The notes under the pieces are model-generated. The model did not search any database. It saw only the letters and a program-made list of their open reading frames with translations, and was not told the DNA's origin. Shown here one piece after another: positions 43,272-52,691 of a stretch of DNA of 64,000 bases; the first letter of the stretch is position 1, and each line of letters begins with the position of its first letter. A program made the position numbers and the translations under genes. The DNA is from JAPLDA01 sp043787975 (lineage in GTDB: Bacteria > Bacteroidota > Bacteroidia > AKYH767-A > 2013-40CM-41-45): contig JAYVUK010000045.1 of the NCBI GenBank assembly GCA_043787975.1, positions 1 through 64,000 of the forward strand. The letters are read 5' to 3'.

Positions 43272-44138
43272 TTAGGGAATTATTTTAAAACTGATATCAA
43301 GACTTTTATAAGAATGCGTGAGTGCCCCGACGGAAATATAATCAACACCACTCTCAGCGTATTCAGGGATATTCTCCATTGTAATTCCACCTGATGCTTC
43401 CGTTTCATATTTTTTATTGATCAATTTTACGGCTTCCTTTAATTGGCCGGGCGAAAAATTATCAAGCATAATACGTTGTACTCCTCCTGATAAAAGAACT
43501 TGATAAACTTCCTCTATAGATCTTGTTTCAATTTCAATGGCCAGGTTTTTATTTTCCTGTTGCAGGTAGGCATTCGCTCTTTTTATTGCTTCTGTAATTC
43601 CTCCGCAGGCATCCACATGATTGTCCTTGATCAGGATCATGTCATACAAACCGAAACGGTGGTTAAGTCCACCGCCAAGCAGGACAGCCCATTTTTCAAA
43701 CAAGCGAAAGTTGGGAGTCGTCTTCCTTGTATCAAGAATCCTGGCATTGGTACCTTTAATTTCGGTAACCAATTTTCGTGTGAGCGTAGCAATGCCGCTC
43801 ATTCGTTGCATGCAGTTAAGCAGCAAACGCTCAGCCTTCAGAATGGATTGGATTTTTCCTTCTACTTCCAATACAACCTCATTCTTTTTTACAAACGCTC
43901 CCTCAGCAGTCAAAACTTTTACAAGAATGGTATTGTCCACGTGATTGAGAATCTTCTCGGCAAGCACCAATCCGGCAATCACACCATCTTCCTTTACTTT
44001 AACAACAGCTTTTCCGGTGGAAGTTGTTTTTATGCATGCAAGCGATGTATGATCGCCATCACCAACATCCTCTTTGAGGGCATTTTCGATAAAGTTGCGG
44101 AGATCAAGCGTCTCAAAATCCAGTTGAGTCATACTCAT
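43272..44138 (-). CDS. nadC: Nicotinate-nucleotide diphosphorylase (carboxylating)
   Basis: Converts quinolinate and PRPP to nicotinate mononucleotide in NAD synthesis. The 288-aa length and the blocks NCMQRMSGIAT, ILDTRKTTPNFR, GGGLNHRFGLYDMILIKDNH, EIETRSIEEV and VDYISVGALTHS are diagnostic. A -7 box ends five bases before the ATG. The YihY gene follows 13 bases downstream and may be co-transcribed. Confidence 0.95.
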   Translation of the reverse strand: MSMTQLDFETLDLRNFIENALKEDVGDGDHTSLACIKTTSTGKAVVKVKEDGVIAGLVLAEKILNHVDNTILVKVLTAEGAFVKKNEVVLEVEGKIQSILKAERLLLNCMQRMSGIATLTRKLVTEIKGTNARILDTRKTTPNFRLFEKWAVLLGGGLNHRFGLYDMILIKDNHVDACGGITEAIKRANAYLQQENKNLAIEIETRSIEEVYQVLLSGGVQRIMLDNFSPGQLKEAVKLINKKYETEASGGITMENIPEYAESGVDYISVGALTHSYKSLDISFKIIP

Positions 44139-44143
44139 GTTGA

Positions 44144-44151
44144 CAAAGATA
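44144..44151 (-). promoter_or_regulatory. -7 box of nadC, near-leaderless
   Basis: The minus strand reads TATCTTTG, ending five bases before the nadC ATG, so transcription should begin close to the start codon. Confidence 0.55.
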
Positions 44152-44166
44152 GTTTTGTAACCAATT

Positions 44167-44207
44167 TAAAAAAGAAAACACTGCCTATTTATACAGACAG
44201 TGTTTTC
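44167..44207 (-). terminator. Terminator of the DUF4783 gene
   Basis: GAAAACACTG and CAGTGTTTTC form a 10-bp stem (44174-44207) followed on the minus strand by six T residues. It separates the DUF4783 gene from nadC. Confidence 0.82.
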
Positions 44208-44227
44208 AACAAGAGCCAGGTGAGGTA

Positions 44228-44614
44228 TTATTGAGTTTCGAATCTTAATTCCTGGATCATGTATTTTCCGGAAGTCATTTTCACAAAGAAAGAAGTACGA
44301 AAGGTTTTTCCATTGAGTGTAACAAGATTGCCGATGGCATAAAGTGTTCCTTCTTTGGATGAGCCTTTGTGTAGGATAGTAAATGTTTTTGGAGAATTCT
44401 TATTCAAAAAATCTTTTACGATAAGTTCAGCCTGGGCCTTACTGTAAACTTCTTCCTGGTTTAAAATGGTGAGGTCAACAGTATTGCTGAAATAAAATGC
44501 GATTTGTTTCGGGTCTCCTGATCGAATTGAATTGGCAATGTCATCATAAATATCCAACGCTTTTCCTGATGCAGCCAGCAGAAGAAAAAGGATGAATATT
44601 TTTAAAGTTTTCAT
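44228..44614 (-). CDS. DUF4783-type exported small protein
   Basis: A 128-aa protein with a signal peptide (residues 1-19, cut near ASGKA). The mature part (DIYDDIANSIRSGDPKQIAFYFSNTVDLTI in part, then KAQAELIVKDFLNKNSPKTF and KGSSKEGTLYAIGNL) has the SnoaL/NTF2-like cone-fold pattern of DUF4783. Such genes are, as I recall, often next to nadC in Bacteroidota, as here. Role unknown. Confidence 0.78.
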   Translation of the reverse strand: MKTLKIFILFLLLAASGKALDIYDDIANSIRSGDPKQIAFYFSNTVDLTILNQEEVYSKAQAELIVKDFLNKNSPKTFTILHKGSSKEGTLYAIGNLVTLNGKTFRTSFFVKMTSGKYMIQELRFETQ

Positions 44615-44766
44615 TTAGATTTTGATTTGGCGGGACTTTGCAATTATCAAGCCAGCAATGCGATACGAAATTTGATGAGCGAAAGATACTGATTTGGTTA
44701 AAATATTTACTTCATGATGAATTACTCACTTCTTATTTTAATATACCTTCGGCCAATGTCATTGAT

Positions 44767-45231
44767 ATGAAGGTGCAATTTTTTTTTGTCGGTAAAACCT
44801 CCGTTAAATACCTGGAAGAGGGAATTCAAATCTACTCAAAAAGGTTGACTCATTATTTGCCGGTTGAAATTGTTGTAATTCCGTCAGCAACTACCGGAAA
44901 TAATAAAGAAGTTGTTAAAAGAGAATCGGAAGTCATTCTTGAAAAAATTAGCGCGAAAGATTTCGTGATTTTACTGGATGAAAAAGGAGCGCAATATACT
45001 TCGGTTCAGTTAGCTGATTTTATGAATAGCCTGATGGTAAGAGGACTTCCAAAAATAATCTTTATTGTTGGCGGAGCATTCGGTGTATCTGAGCAGGTAA
45101 GTCAACGGGCAAATCTTACGTTAGCTTTTTCAAGGTTCACGTTTACTCATCAAATGGTGAGATTATTTTTATTTGAACAAATTTATCGAGCAATGACAAT
45201 TATAAAAAATGAACCGTATCACAATCCGTAA
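44767..45231 (+). CDS. rlmH: 23S rRNA pseudouridine(1915)-N3 methyltransferase
   Basis: SPOUT-family methyltransferase acting on Psi1915 in helix 69 of 23S rRNA. The knotted C-terminal half has LLDEKGAQYTS, IIFIVGGAFGVSEQV, RFTFTHQMVRLFLFEQIYRA and the terminal EPYHNP, all diagnostic. I place the start at ATG 44767 (154 aa, KVQFFFVGKT), the usual family length. The longer TTG-initiated frame from 44638 adds 43 residues with no family resemblance. Confidence 0.95.
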   Translation: MKVQFFFVGKTSVKYLEEGIQIYSKRLTHYLPVEIVVIPSATTGNNKEVVKRESEVILEKISAKDFVILLDEKGAQYTSVQLADFMNSLMVRGLPKIIFIVGGAFGVSEQVSQRANLTLAFSRFTFTHQMVRLFLFEQIYRAMTIIKNEPYHNP

Positions 45232-45246
45232 CTAACTGGTTTTAAT

Positions 45247-45272
45247 AAACCGAATTTCCTCCGCCGGTTTTT
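45247..45272 (+). terminator. Weak terminator after rlmH
   Basis: AAACCG pairs with CGGTTT across a 12-base loop, followed by TT. Confidence 0.35.
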
Positions 45273-45314
45273 GTCGTACTTTAAATTGACTGATTGAGAA
45301 TGAATTCTTGTCTC

Positions 45315-45322
45315 TATCTTTG
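45315..45322 (+). promoter_or_regulatory. -7 box at the left edge of the glycan locus
   Basis: TATCTTTG matches TAnnTTTG, 31 bases before the ATG at 45354. It probably drives the three plus-strand glycan genes. Confidence 0.55.
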
Positions 45323-45353
45323 AAAATTGAATTCAAAAAAATAGTAAAGGTTA

Positions 45354-46706
45354 ATGAAAGAGTACATTTTTTTTAAGGATCTAATTATCATTCCATTGAT
45401 GTTGATCTCTTTTTATATTGTGGGTATTGCGATTAAAAGAAGACATATTCAATTACAGCCTTACTATAGATATTTTTTGCCGGGGTTATTTGCAAAAGTT
45501 ATTGGTGCAATTGGAGTTTGTTTAGTCTATGTATATTACTATAAAGGCGGTGATACACTTGTTTATTATCATGATAATTCCTGTGTGGCCAGACTTTTTT
45601 TACAGAATCCATACAACGCCATGAAGTATACTTTTACTGACATTGATGTAAGGTTATTTTCAACTTTTGACAGGAGTACTGATTGGCCAATCTATGCTTT
45701 TGACAGAACTGCTGTTTATGTGACTAAAATAACATGGGTGCTTTCTTTATTGTCTTACAATAGTTTTTTGGGACAAACAATGTTACTTGCTTTGATCACC
45801 TACATTCCGATCTGGCGGATGTACAAAATGTTTATTTCAGAATTTCCTACACTGCAAAAGGAATTAGCTTTTGCAATTCTTTTTATTCCTTCCGTTTTTT
45901 TTTGGGGCTCAGGTTTATTAAAGGACACACTGACCTTTTCAGCAGTTTCATTATTTGCCTCATCCTTTTATCATATTGTTAAACTTAGGAAAAAGTATGT
46001 AATCAATATTTTATTTTTGTTTATTTCCGGATGGGTGTTGATAAAGATCAAGCCGTACATTTTATTTGCCATGTTACCCGGAACCTTGATTTGGTTTGCC
46101 AGCTATCGGCTTGAAAAGGTCGAGAACAAACTGATCCGTTCAGCAATTGCCCCTACATTAATCACGATGGCACTTTTACTTGGCTTTTTATTCTTAAAAT
46201 TGTTGGGTGATTCTTTTAAAGATTATTCAGTGGATAACATCTTGCAAAAGGCACTGATCACGCAACAGGATTTGAAACAAGACTATTATCACGGATCCTC
46301 CTTTGATATTGGTGATTTCGATCCGACCATCGAAGGTGTAGCGCGTAAAGCTCCGATTGCCATTATAGCAGCGTTATTCAGGCCTTTCCTGTGGGAATCA
46401 TATAACCCGGGAATGATTGTTTCCGGCATTGAAAATCTTGCCATCTTAATTTTTACAATTTATCTGTTGGTCCGATTGAAAGTCTATTATTTTGTCAAAT
46501 TGGTTCTTAAAAATCATCTTCTTTTTTTTAGCATTTCTTTCAGTTTATTTTTTGCTTTTGCAGTTGGGCTAAGTACTTCTAATTTTGGATCCTTGGTACG
46601 ATATAAAATTCCCGCAATACCTTTTTTTGTGGCAAGTTTGATTATTACAAATTACTATTATAAACAAAAAAAGAAAGATCAAAAAAAAGAAATTAATAAT
46701 GGTTAA
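45354..46706 (+). CDS. Multi-pass membrane protein of the glycan locus, family not recognised
   Basis: A 450-aa protein with about ten predicted transmembrane segments and a Lys-rich cytoplasmic C-terminal tail (KKKDQKKEINNG). Notable blocks are YYKGGDTLVYYHDNS in an early loop, FWGSGLLKDTLTFSAVSLFA, FRPFLWESYNPGMI and SLVRYKIPAIPFFVASLI. The late RP-LWE and NFGSLVRYKIPAIPF elements resemble membrane proteins of polysaccharide clusters (polymerase or lipid-linked-sugar glycosyltransferase type), but I cannot assign a family. It begins the plus-strand arm with its own -7 box. Confidence 0.75.
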   Translation: MKEYIFFKDLIIIPLMLISFYIVGIAIKRRHIQLQPYYRYFLPGLFAKVIGAIGVCLVYVYYYKGGDTLVYYHDNSCVARLFLQNPYNAMKYTFTDIDVRLFSTFDRSTDWPIYAFDRTAVYVTKITWVLSLLSYNSFLGQTMLLALITYIPIWRMYKMFISEFPTLQKELAFAILFIPSVFFWGSGLLKDTLTFSAVSLFASSFYHIVKLRKKYVINILFLFISGWVLIKIKPYILFAMLPGTLIWFASYRLEKVENKLIRSAIAPTLITMALLLGFLFLKLLGDSFKDYSVDNILQKALITQQDLKQDYYHGSSFDIGDFDPTIEGVARKAPIAIIAALFRPFLWESYNPGMIVSGIENLAILIFTIYLLVRLKVYYFVKLVLKNHLLFFSISFSLFFAFAVGLSTSNFGSLVRYKIPAIPFFVASLIITNYYYKQKKKDQKKEINNG

Positions 46707-46762
46707 ATCTTTTTTGAAATCACTTGTTTACGATAAATTATTTTGTAGTTCTTTGACACCAA

Positions 46763-47740
46763 ATGAAAAACGGAACTTTCATTATTTCACTTGACTTTGA
46801 ATTACATTGGGGAGTAAGAGATACCCGCAGCCTCGAGTCTTATTCAACTCACATACTTGGTGTGCGGCAAGCAATTCCTGCCATGCTTGATCTTTTTGAT
46901 CGCTACAATGTGCAAGTCACTTTCGCTACAGTTGGTTTTTTGTTTTGCTCGGGGAAAGAAGGGCTGATGAAAAATTTGCCTATAACTCTTCCTTCGTATA
47001 AGAATTCAGTGCTTTCTCCATTTCTGGGTTATCTTGATAATCTTGGAAAAGATGAATCGGATGATCCATTTCATTTTGGTGCGTCCTTAATAAAAATGAT
47101 TGAACAGCGAAAGCGACATGAGATCGCGACCCATACGTTTAGCCATTATTATTGCCTGGAAGACGGACAAACACTACAACAATTTCGGGACGATCTGAGA
47201 GCTGCACGAAAAGCAGCAGCACCTTTTGGAATTACAATGAAAAGCATTGTATTCCCGCGCAATCAATACAATTATGAATACCTCAGGATTTGTTTTGAAG
47301 AAGGGCTTGCCGTTTTCCGTGGCAACGAACACTCCTGGCTTTATGAGCCGCGAAACAGAAACAGTGAATCAAGATTGCGTAGAGCACTGAGGTTGGTCGA
47401 TAGTTACCTGAATATTTCCGGAACACACGTTCATTCACCTGAGTTTGTGAACGGACTTTGCAACATTCCATCAAGTCGTTTTCTAAGGCCTTGGAGTGCC
47501 CGATTATCATGGCTTGAAGGGTTGAGATTGAATCGAATCCGGAACCAGATGACTACAGCTGCAAATCAAAAAAAAATCTTTCATCTTTGGTGGCATCCGC
47601 ATAATTTTGGCAGTCACTTAAAAGAGAATCTTTCTTTCCTGGAAAAAATTTTAATGCATTACAGATCGCTTCATCAATCAACGGGATTTACTTCCATGAC
47701 CATGGAAGCAACAGCTTCTGAATTTTTAAACCAAAAGTAA
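46763..47740 (+). CDS. Polysaccharide deacetylase family protein (NodB/CE4 type)
   Basis: A 325-aa cytoplasmic-looking protein (no signal peptide). It starts FIISLDFELHWGVRD, where Asp11 and Glu13 fit the CE4 metal/catalytic site. HEIATHTFSHYY (His119, His124, His128) supplies the metal histidines, and KSIVFPRNQYN gives the substrate loop. CE4 enzymes remove N-acetyl groups from amino sugars. Its place in the glycan locus suggests deacetylation of a nucleotide- or lipid-linked sugar. The next gene starts two bases after its stop. Confidence 0.85.
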   Translation: MKNGTFIISLDFELHWGVRDTRSLESYSTHILGVRQAIPAMLDLFDRYNVQVTFATVGFLFCSGKEGLMKNLPITLPSYKNSVLSPFLGYLDNLGKDESDDPFHFGASLIKMIEQRKRHEIATHTFSHYYCLEDGQTLQQFRDDLRAARKAAAPFGITMKSIVFPRNQYNYEYLRICFEEGLAVFRGNEHSWLYEPRNRNSESRLRRALRLVDSYLNISGTHVHSPEFVNGLCNIPSSRFLRPWSARLSWLEGLRLNRIRNQMTTAANQKKIFHLWWHPHNFGSHLKENLSFLEKILMHYRSLHQSTGFTSMTMEATASEFLNQK

Positions 47741-47742
47741 TT

Positions 47743-48540
47743 ATGAGTACAGACAGAGTAGAGGAATTGCGAGAGCAGGCTATTGAGCGGCACAACCTTG
47801 ACAGTGGAATTTTTCAAGGACGCTACAGTGACTTTAGCCGTGGCCGGTTCACCGATGAATTCATTTATGGAAGATACCAGATTTTTGAAGAAGTAGAAGG
47901 TGAGCTGGCTCAGTTACCCGTCGCTGGAAAAGTGTTGGATCTCGGTTGCGGGACAGGACATTTCTCAAATTATATTCTCAATAAGGGATTTGAAGTTCAT
48001 GCGATAGATCCTTCCGTAAAAATGCTGGAGTACGCAAGGACCAATTTTCCGGATATTAATTTCATGGAAGGAGTAGCTTCCTCTCTTCCATTTCCTGATA
48101 ATACATTTGATCTTGTCATATCAATTGAGGTGTTTCGATACCTGGATATAACGGATGTAAAGCAAGCCTACAAAGAAATAAATCGTGTGTTGAAACCCGG
48201 AGGAAGATTATTGATCACACATGTGAATAAATTTGCTTCGGACGGCTACTACTTTTTTTATTACATCAAACAGTTTTTTCTTCGGATGACCGGAAAGCAA
48301 TTACATCCCTGCTATTTTGCAACTCCTGATAGAGAAATCGAATTGGCTTCAGAGCAAGGACTTTCGCAGGTAGAAGCAATCGGGAGGATGTTTGCCTCCA
48401 TTCGAATCGCTTATAAATTTGGAAATGCATTCGGTCGTTTGTCTGCTCAACTCCTTGAAAATATAAACAGGAGACAAAAATTTTATTCGGGACTTGCTCG
48501 TTCAAAAGCTGGGCACTTGGTGCTTACTGCCGTGAAATAA
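47743..48540 (+). CDS. Class I SAM-dependent methyltransferase
   Basis: A 265-aa protein with a complete Rossmann methyltransferase core: motif I VLDLGCGTGHFS near residues 64-75, acidic motif II HAIDPS, LPFPDNTFDLVISIEVFRYL, and VLKPGGRLLITHVNK. The C-terminal 80 residues differ from generic family members. It follows the deacetylase by two bases and ends three bases from the convergent GT4 gene. The substrate is probably a sugar or glycolipid of this locus. Confidence 0.88.
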   Translation: MSTDRVEELREQAIERHNLDSGIFQGRYSDFSRGRFTDEFIYGRYQIFEEVEGELAQLPVAGKVLDLGCGTGHFSNYILNKGFEVHAIDPSVKMLEYARTNFPDINFMEGVASSLPFPDNTFDLVISIEVFRYLDITDVKQAYKEINRVLKPGGRLLITHVNKFASDGYYFFYYIKQFFLRMTGKQLHPCYFATPDREIELASEQGLSQVEAIGRMFASIRIAYKFGNAFGRLSAQLLENINRRQKFYSGLARSKAGHLVLTAVK

Positions 48541-48543
48541 GAA

Positions 48544-49773
48544 CTATACATTCTTATTCTCAAGCTCAGCATAAATTTTTTGATAGGCAGCTACTCCGTT
48601 GGTCAATGAGAACATATCAATTCCTGCCATTCTAATTTCAGCTTTATCTTTTTTCAACAGCAATGGAATCTTTCCAATCGCCTGATCAAATGCTTCATCC
48701 GTAAATTTATCAACAAGTACACCGGCAGCTGACTTGTTAATGACAAATTCTGTGTCTCCGATGTTTGTGTTGCAGACGATCGGAATTCCCATCGCCAACA
48801 CTTCAGCTTGTTTGGTCGGTGAGGAAGCCATTTTTGAAAAAGATGGCATGATAAAAAATATGGAGACTGTGCTGAGAGATAAGAATAGAGGGACTTCACT
48901 TCTGGATGCTTTCAGCACAATAATATTTTCAACGTTTATGTTTTTTCGAAGCGCGGCATCCAAAATTTCTTTCTCGGGATTTTGCGTGATAAATAAAAAC
49001 TTCGAGGATGAATAATTTTGAAGCACACGTTTATAAAAATCCAGCATATCGTCAAGAAGATACCAGGTTCCAAGTCCTCCCAAATAGGATAAGACGAATG
49101 TATCTTCTTTTATTGAAACTTTATTCTTTAAAGCTTGCTGAATAGCAGGATCAATTTTTTCAGGGTCAAAAAGTTGGGTGTCAACACAACATGGAATCAC
49201 ACTGATCTTGGATTCAGCAGATGGGAATTTATCGGATAAGATTTTTTTTGCAGCGTACGTCAGGGCTACTATTTTATTAGCCGAAAGAATAAATGATGCC
49301 TCCTTTCTTTTGAAGTATTGATAGATAATCCTGTAAATTACTTTTTTCTGATTCCACAATCCTCCGTCAACTCGTTCATCGGCATAAAAGCCACGCATGT
49401 CAAAAATAAATTTCAGCCTGAATTTTTTTTGCAATTGCAGTCCGATAAATGAAGTGATGTAGCTTCTGCAATGAACGCTCTGGTAGTGATTTTGCCTTTG
49501 TAATTGAAAACATTTTATTCTCAGTTTAATAATATCAAAAATAGTAGAGAGAACGGGCGGTCGTTTCGTATACGTTAAAATAATCCAATGGATTTTTTTT
49601 TCTTTTAACTCTTCTTCAAGCCTCGTAAATTGCTTTGAAAGAGTTTCCTTTTTTTCAAAACTGACAATGGTTATGTCGTGGCCGTTTTGCGAGAGTCCGC
49701 TCAGGTAAGGAAGAACCTGGGATTGTCCCAAGGGATCCGATAAGCCATCATAGGTGAGATAAAGAACCTTCAT
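48544..49773 (-). CDS. Glycosyltransferase family 4
   Basis: A 409-aa GT-B enzyme. The N-terminal domain has SDPLGQSQVLPYLSGLSQNGHDITIVSFE (in part), the C-terminal domain has VLSYLGGLGTWYLLDDML and EVLAMGIPIVCNTNIGDTE, the donor-binding E-x7-E region of GT4. It probably transfers a sugar from a nucleotide donor in the cytoplasm. It is the last gene of the long minus-strand operon, only three bases after asnB. Confidence 0.9.
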   Translation of the reverse strand: MKVLYLTYDGLSDPLGQSQVLPYLSGLSQNGHDITIVSFEKKETLSKQFTRLEEELKEKKIHWIILTYTKRPPVLSTIFDIIKLRIKCFQLQRQNHYQSVHCRSYITSFIGLQLQKKFRLKFIFDMRGFYADERVDGGLWNQKKVIYRIIYQYFKRKEASFILSANKIVALTYAAKKILSDKFPSAESKISVIPCCVDTQLFDPEKIDPAIQQALKNKVSIKEDTFVLSYLGGLGTWYLLDDMLDFYKRVLQNYSSSKFLFITQNPEKEILDAALRKNINVENIIVLKASRSEVPLFLSLSTVSIFFIMPSFSKMASSPTKQAEVLAMGIPIVCNTNIGDTEFVINKSAAGVLVDKFTDEAFDQAIGKIPLLLKKDKAEIRMAGIDMFSLTNGVAAYQKIYAELENKNV

Positions 49774-49776
49774 ACG

Positions 49777-51684
49777 TCAACTATTTATTTCTTTACCTGA
49801 TTTCACCCACATGTGCAACATGATTAATGACCATAACCTGGAACTGTAGAAATTTCTTCCCTTGAAAAAGAGCTCAATGTATTTTTTGACAACAGCGTAA
49901 TCGACAATGCCCGCTTCAGTAATGCTTTTTTCCGTCAGATTTTCTTCGATCAAATATTTTAATTCGTTCTGCATCCAGGATGAAAGTGGAATGGAAAAGC
50001 CATGCTTCGGACGATTGAAAAATTCCGCAGGAAGATATTTGTAAAGAGTGTTTTTTAAAATGGATTTTTGCTTTCCGTTTTTGGATTTCAATTCAGGCGA
50101 AAGATTGAGTGCAAATTCGACCACACGATAGTCGAGATAAGGAACACGGACTTCGAGCGAATGGTACATACTGGCACGATCAATTTTCGTGAGCAGATCG
50201 TCCTGGAGATAATATTGAATGTCAAACAGAGATTGCTCTTCTACTGAATTTAATGTTCTATTCTTCCATTTAGATACATCATATCCGTGAAACAGGTAAT
50301 GCTCGTGATTTTTATTCATGTGATGAAAAATATTCGCGTCCGTTTTTTCATAAAATGAAGGAGTGAGCAAGGTTTCAATTTCAGTCTCACTGAAGAACGA
50401 TTGATCCTGTGAAAAAATGTGACTCTTTAAATGATCCGGATTTTTATAAGACAGGAGGTTGGCTCTTTTTTTATAACGGTCGCTCATCAACGAAAGCGCA
50501 AGTGACGATGGGAGTCTTGAAAATTTCCAAAGCGGACTGCTTAGTCTTTTCGCCCAGGTATAAGAGCCATAACCATGAAATAATTCATCAGCACCGTCTC
50601 CTGAGAGTGCAACAGTAACGTATTTTTTGGTCAGCTTGGATACCAGGTACGTAGGTATCGCTGATGAATCAGCATACGGCTCATCATAAATTTCCGGAAT
50701 TTTTTCAGCCAGGGAAATCGCATCTTTATACGAGACAATAAATTCGTGGTGTTCTGTATTCAGGTAATTGGCAACAGTCCTGGAGTATTTGGATTCGTCA
50801 TAAGAACTTTCCTGGAAACCGATGGAAAAAGTTTTTATTTTTCTTGTTTGTGATGCCAGCGCTGCGATCAGGCTTGAATCAGTTCCACCACTTAAAAAAA
50901 CACCCAACGGAACATCACTTCGTTGTTCTATCTCCACCGAATTTTTAATGAGACGCTCAAATTCATTCGTTGCAAATTTTTCATCATCAACTAAATCGTT
51001 TGTCAGCTTGTCCTCAAAGGTCCAGTATTTTTCCTGGCTGATTCCATCCTTAGATACCTGTATAACACTTCCGCTTTCCATCTTAAAAATGTTTTGATAG
51101 GGAGAAAGAGGCGCTGGGATGTATCCCAAATGAAGATATGCCTTGATGGCCTGTGGATTTATGTTTTTCTTTACCTGTTTCAGTTGCACCAAAGATTTTA
51201 GTTCGGATGCAAAGGCGAAATTTTTTCCATCCCAATAGTAAAACAGGGGCTTGATTCCACTTCGGTCCCTGAAGAGAGTTATTTTTTCAGTCTCCCTGTC
51301 GTAGATTGCGATTGCAAACATACCGTTCAGGTAGTTGACAAATTTATTTCCATACTGTGCAAATAGCTCCAGGATTATTTCTGTATCGCTTGTTGAACGC
51401 AACTTGTCAAGTACATTTTTATCAAGTAAAGAAACAAGTTCTTTGTAGTTATAGGTTTCACCATTGTAGACAATGATAAACCGGCTATTGAGCGAAGCCA
51501 TCGGCTGGTTTCCATTGGAAGAAACGTCCAGGATGCTTAGTCGTTTAAATCCCAACCCACAATTGTTCTCCATAAAAAATCCATCGGAATCAGGACCGCG
51601 ATGTGACAGGACGGCGGTCATTTTTCGGAGGTTGTCTTCTGTAAAAAAATTATTGGCTGAATAATAACCACTAATACCGCACAT
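49777..51684 (-). CDS. asnB: Asparagine synthase (glutamine-hydrolysing)
   Basis: A 635-aa two-domain amidotransferase. The N-terminal glutaminase has the nucleophile Cys2 (MCGISGYY) with LSHRGPDSDG and NGETYNYKEL. The synthetase domain has the PP-loop FLSGGTDSSLIAAL, AVALSGDGADELFHGYG and a C-terminal FNRPKHGFSIPLSSWM. It makes asparagine from aspartate with ammonia from glutamine. In glycan loci homologues of this size may amidate sugar acids, so its substrate here is open. Confidence 0.93.
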   Translation of the reverse strand: MCGISGYYSANNFFTEDNLRKMTAVLSHRGPDSDGFFMENNCGLGFKRLSILDVSSNGNQPMASLNSRFIIVYNGETYNYKELVSLLDKNVLDKLRSTSDTEIILELFAQYGNKFVNYLNGMFAIAIYDRETEKITLFRDRSGIKPLFYYWDGKNFAFASELKSLVQLKQVKKNINPQAIKAYLHLGYIPAPLSPYQNIFKMESGSVIQVSKDGISQEKYWTFEDKLTNDLVDDEKFATNEFERLIKNSVEIEQRSDVPLGVFLSGGTDSSLIAALASQTRKIKTFSIGFQESSYDESKYSRTVANYLNTEHHEFIVSYKDAISLAEKIPEIYDEPYADSSAIPTYLVSKLTKKYVTVALSGDGADELFHGYGSYTWAKRLSSPLWKFSRLPSSLALSLMSDRYKKRANLLSYKNPDHLKSHIFSQDQSFFSETEIETLLTPSFYEKTDANIFHHMNKNHEHYLFHGYDVSKWKNRTLNSVEEQSLFDIQYYLQDDLLTKIDRASMYHSLEVRVPYLDYRVVEFALNLSPELKSKNGKQKSILKNTLYKYLPAEFFNRPKHGFSIPLSSWMQNELKYLIEENLTEKSITEAGIVDYAVVKKYIELFFKGRNFYSSRLWSLIMLHMWVKSGKEINS

Positions 51685-51722
51685 CTTTTTGTGTTCTAAG
51701 TCTTGTGAAACAATAAAAATAG

Positions 51723-52649
51723 TTACCCGATATCTGCGCTTTCATTTTTCCTTCGTAAAGAAGTAAAAGTTAAGTATTTTATAATGGCTCCCATTCTCCT
51801 TTCAACAAGGATGAAGGGGTTTTTTGAAATGGCTCTCTTTAAATAGACAAACGCACGTTTCCTTTTGCCTGCAAGAGCTAAATGAAGTGAAATATAAGTG
51901 AGAAAGTAAGATTCTATTTTTTTTAATGAGTGTCCGAATTTCTCCCGTACTGTTTGGTCACGAAATGCATAATACAAGGATAAATTTTTTCGCGTTAATA
52001 ATTTTTTTTCATCCACCATGTTTACACTTCTTCCTTTGTGCTGAATGAGACATGCAGATATTCGGTTGTCTGTTTTAATTCCGTAGTGAGCAATTAAACG
52101 AATCCATAATTCCCAATCTTCGGAGCCGGATAACCGCACATCTTCATTGAATTTGAATTCGCTTGCAATATCCTTTCTCATAAAGACCCCGATGCAACTC
52201 AGATAATTTCCTCTTTTAATGAAATCGATGTTGTCTGATTTAATGTAATTCATTTTGTGCAGAACCTTATTGCTCTTGGTTTTTATTTCGTACGCAAGAT
52301 GAAAAAAAGGAGGAAGGTTGTATTTCATAACGACATCATGTGCATGGTTCAAAAAATCGGGATAAAGAATATCATCTGAATCAAGAAAAGTCAGGAAATC
52401 ACCTTTCGCTTTTTCAATGCCGAAATTCCGTGCAGCACCACGTTCTGCGTTTTCTTTTTTATAATAAAACAGGTTGGGATGAGAAAATGATTGGACTACT
52501 TTTTCCGTTTCATCCAGGCTGCCGTCATCTACGACAATGACTTCAAAGTTTGGATAGTTTTGACTGAGTGCTGAGTTAATGGTATTGGAAATAATATGTC
52601 CGCGGTTATAAGTCGGTATAACAATGGAAAAAAGAACAGGATCACGCAT
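51723..52649 (-). CDS. Glycosyltransferase family 2
   Basis: A 308-aa GT-A enzyme. The nucleotide-binding start FSIVIPTYNRGHIISNTI, EVIVVDDGSLDETE and FLTFLDSDDILYP (the DxD-like metal site) are present, followed by LSGSEDWELWIRL as the acceptor motif. It is closely similar in layout to the GT2 at 53577-54473, suggesting a local duplication (both have the GxxSAxE/DYELWIRL-type block). Confidence 0.92.
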   Translation of the reverse strand: MRDPVLFSIVIPTYNRGHIISNTINSALSQNYPNFEVIVVDDGSLDETEKVVQSFSHPNLFYYKKENAERGAARNFGIEKAKGDFLTFLDSDDILYPDFLNHAHDVVMKYNLPPFFHLAYEIKTKSNKVLHKMNYIKSDNIDFIKRGNYLSCIGVFMRKDIASEFKFNEDVRLSGSEDWELWIRLIAHYGIKTDNRISACLIQHKGRSVNMVDEKKLLTRKNLSLYYAFRDQTVREKFGHSLKKIESYFLTYISLHLALAGKRKRAFVYLKRAISKNPFILVERRMGAIIKYLTFTSLRRKNESADIG

Positions 52650-52691
52650 GATTATTAATACTTATTATTTTTTATTCTCGTTGCAAAAAAA

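Noticed and set aside
43500..44234. 244-codon plus-strand ORF
   Set aside because: It lies antisense to nadC, which is unmistakable, and its translation shows no family features.
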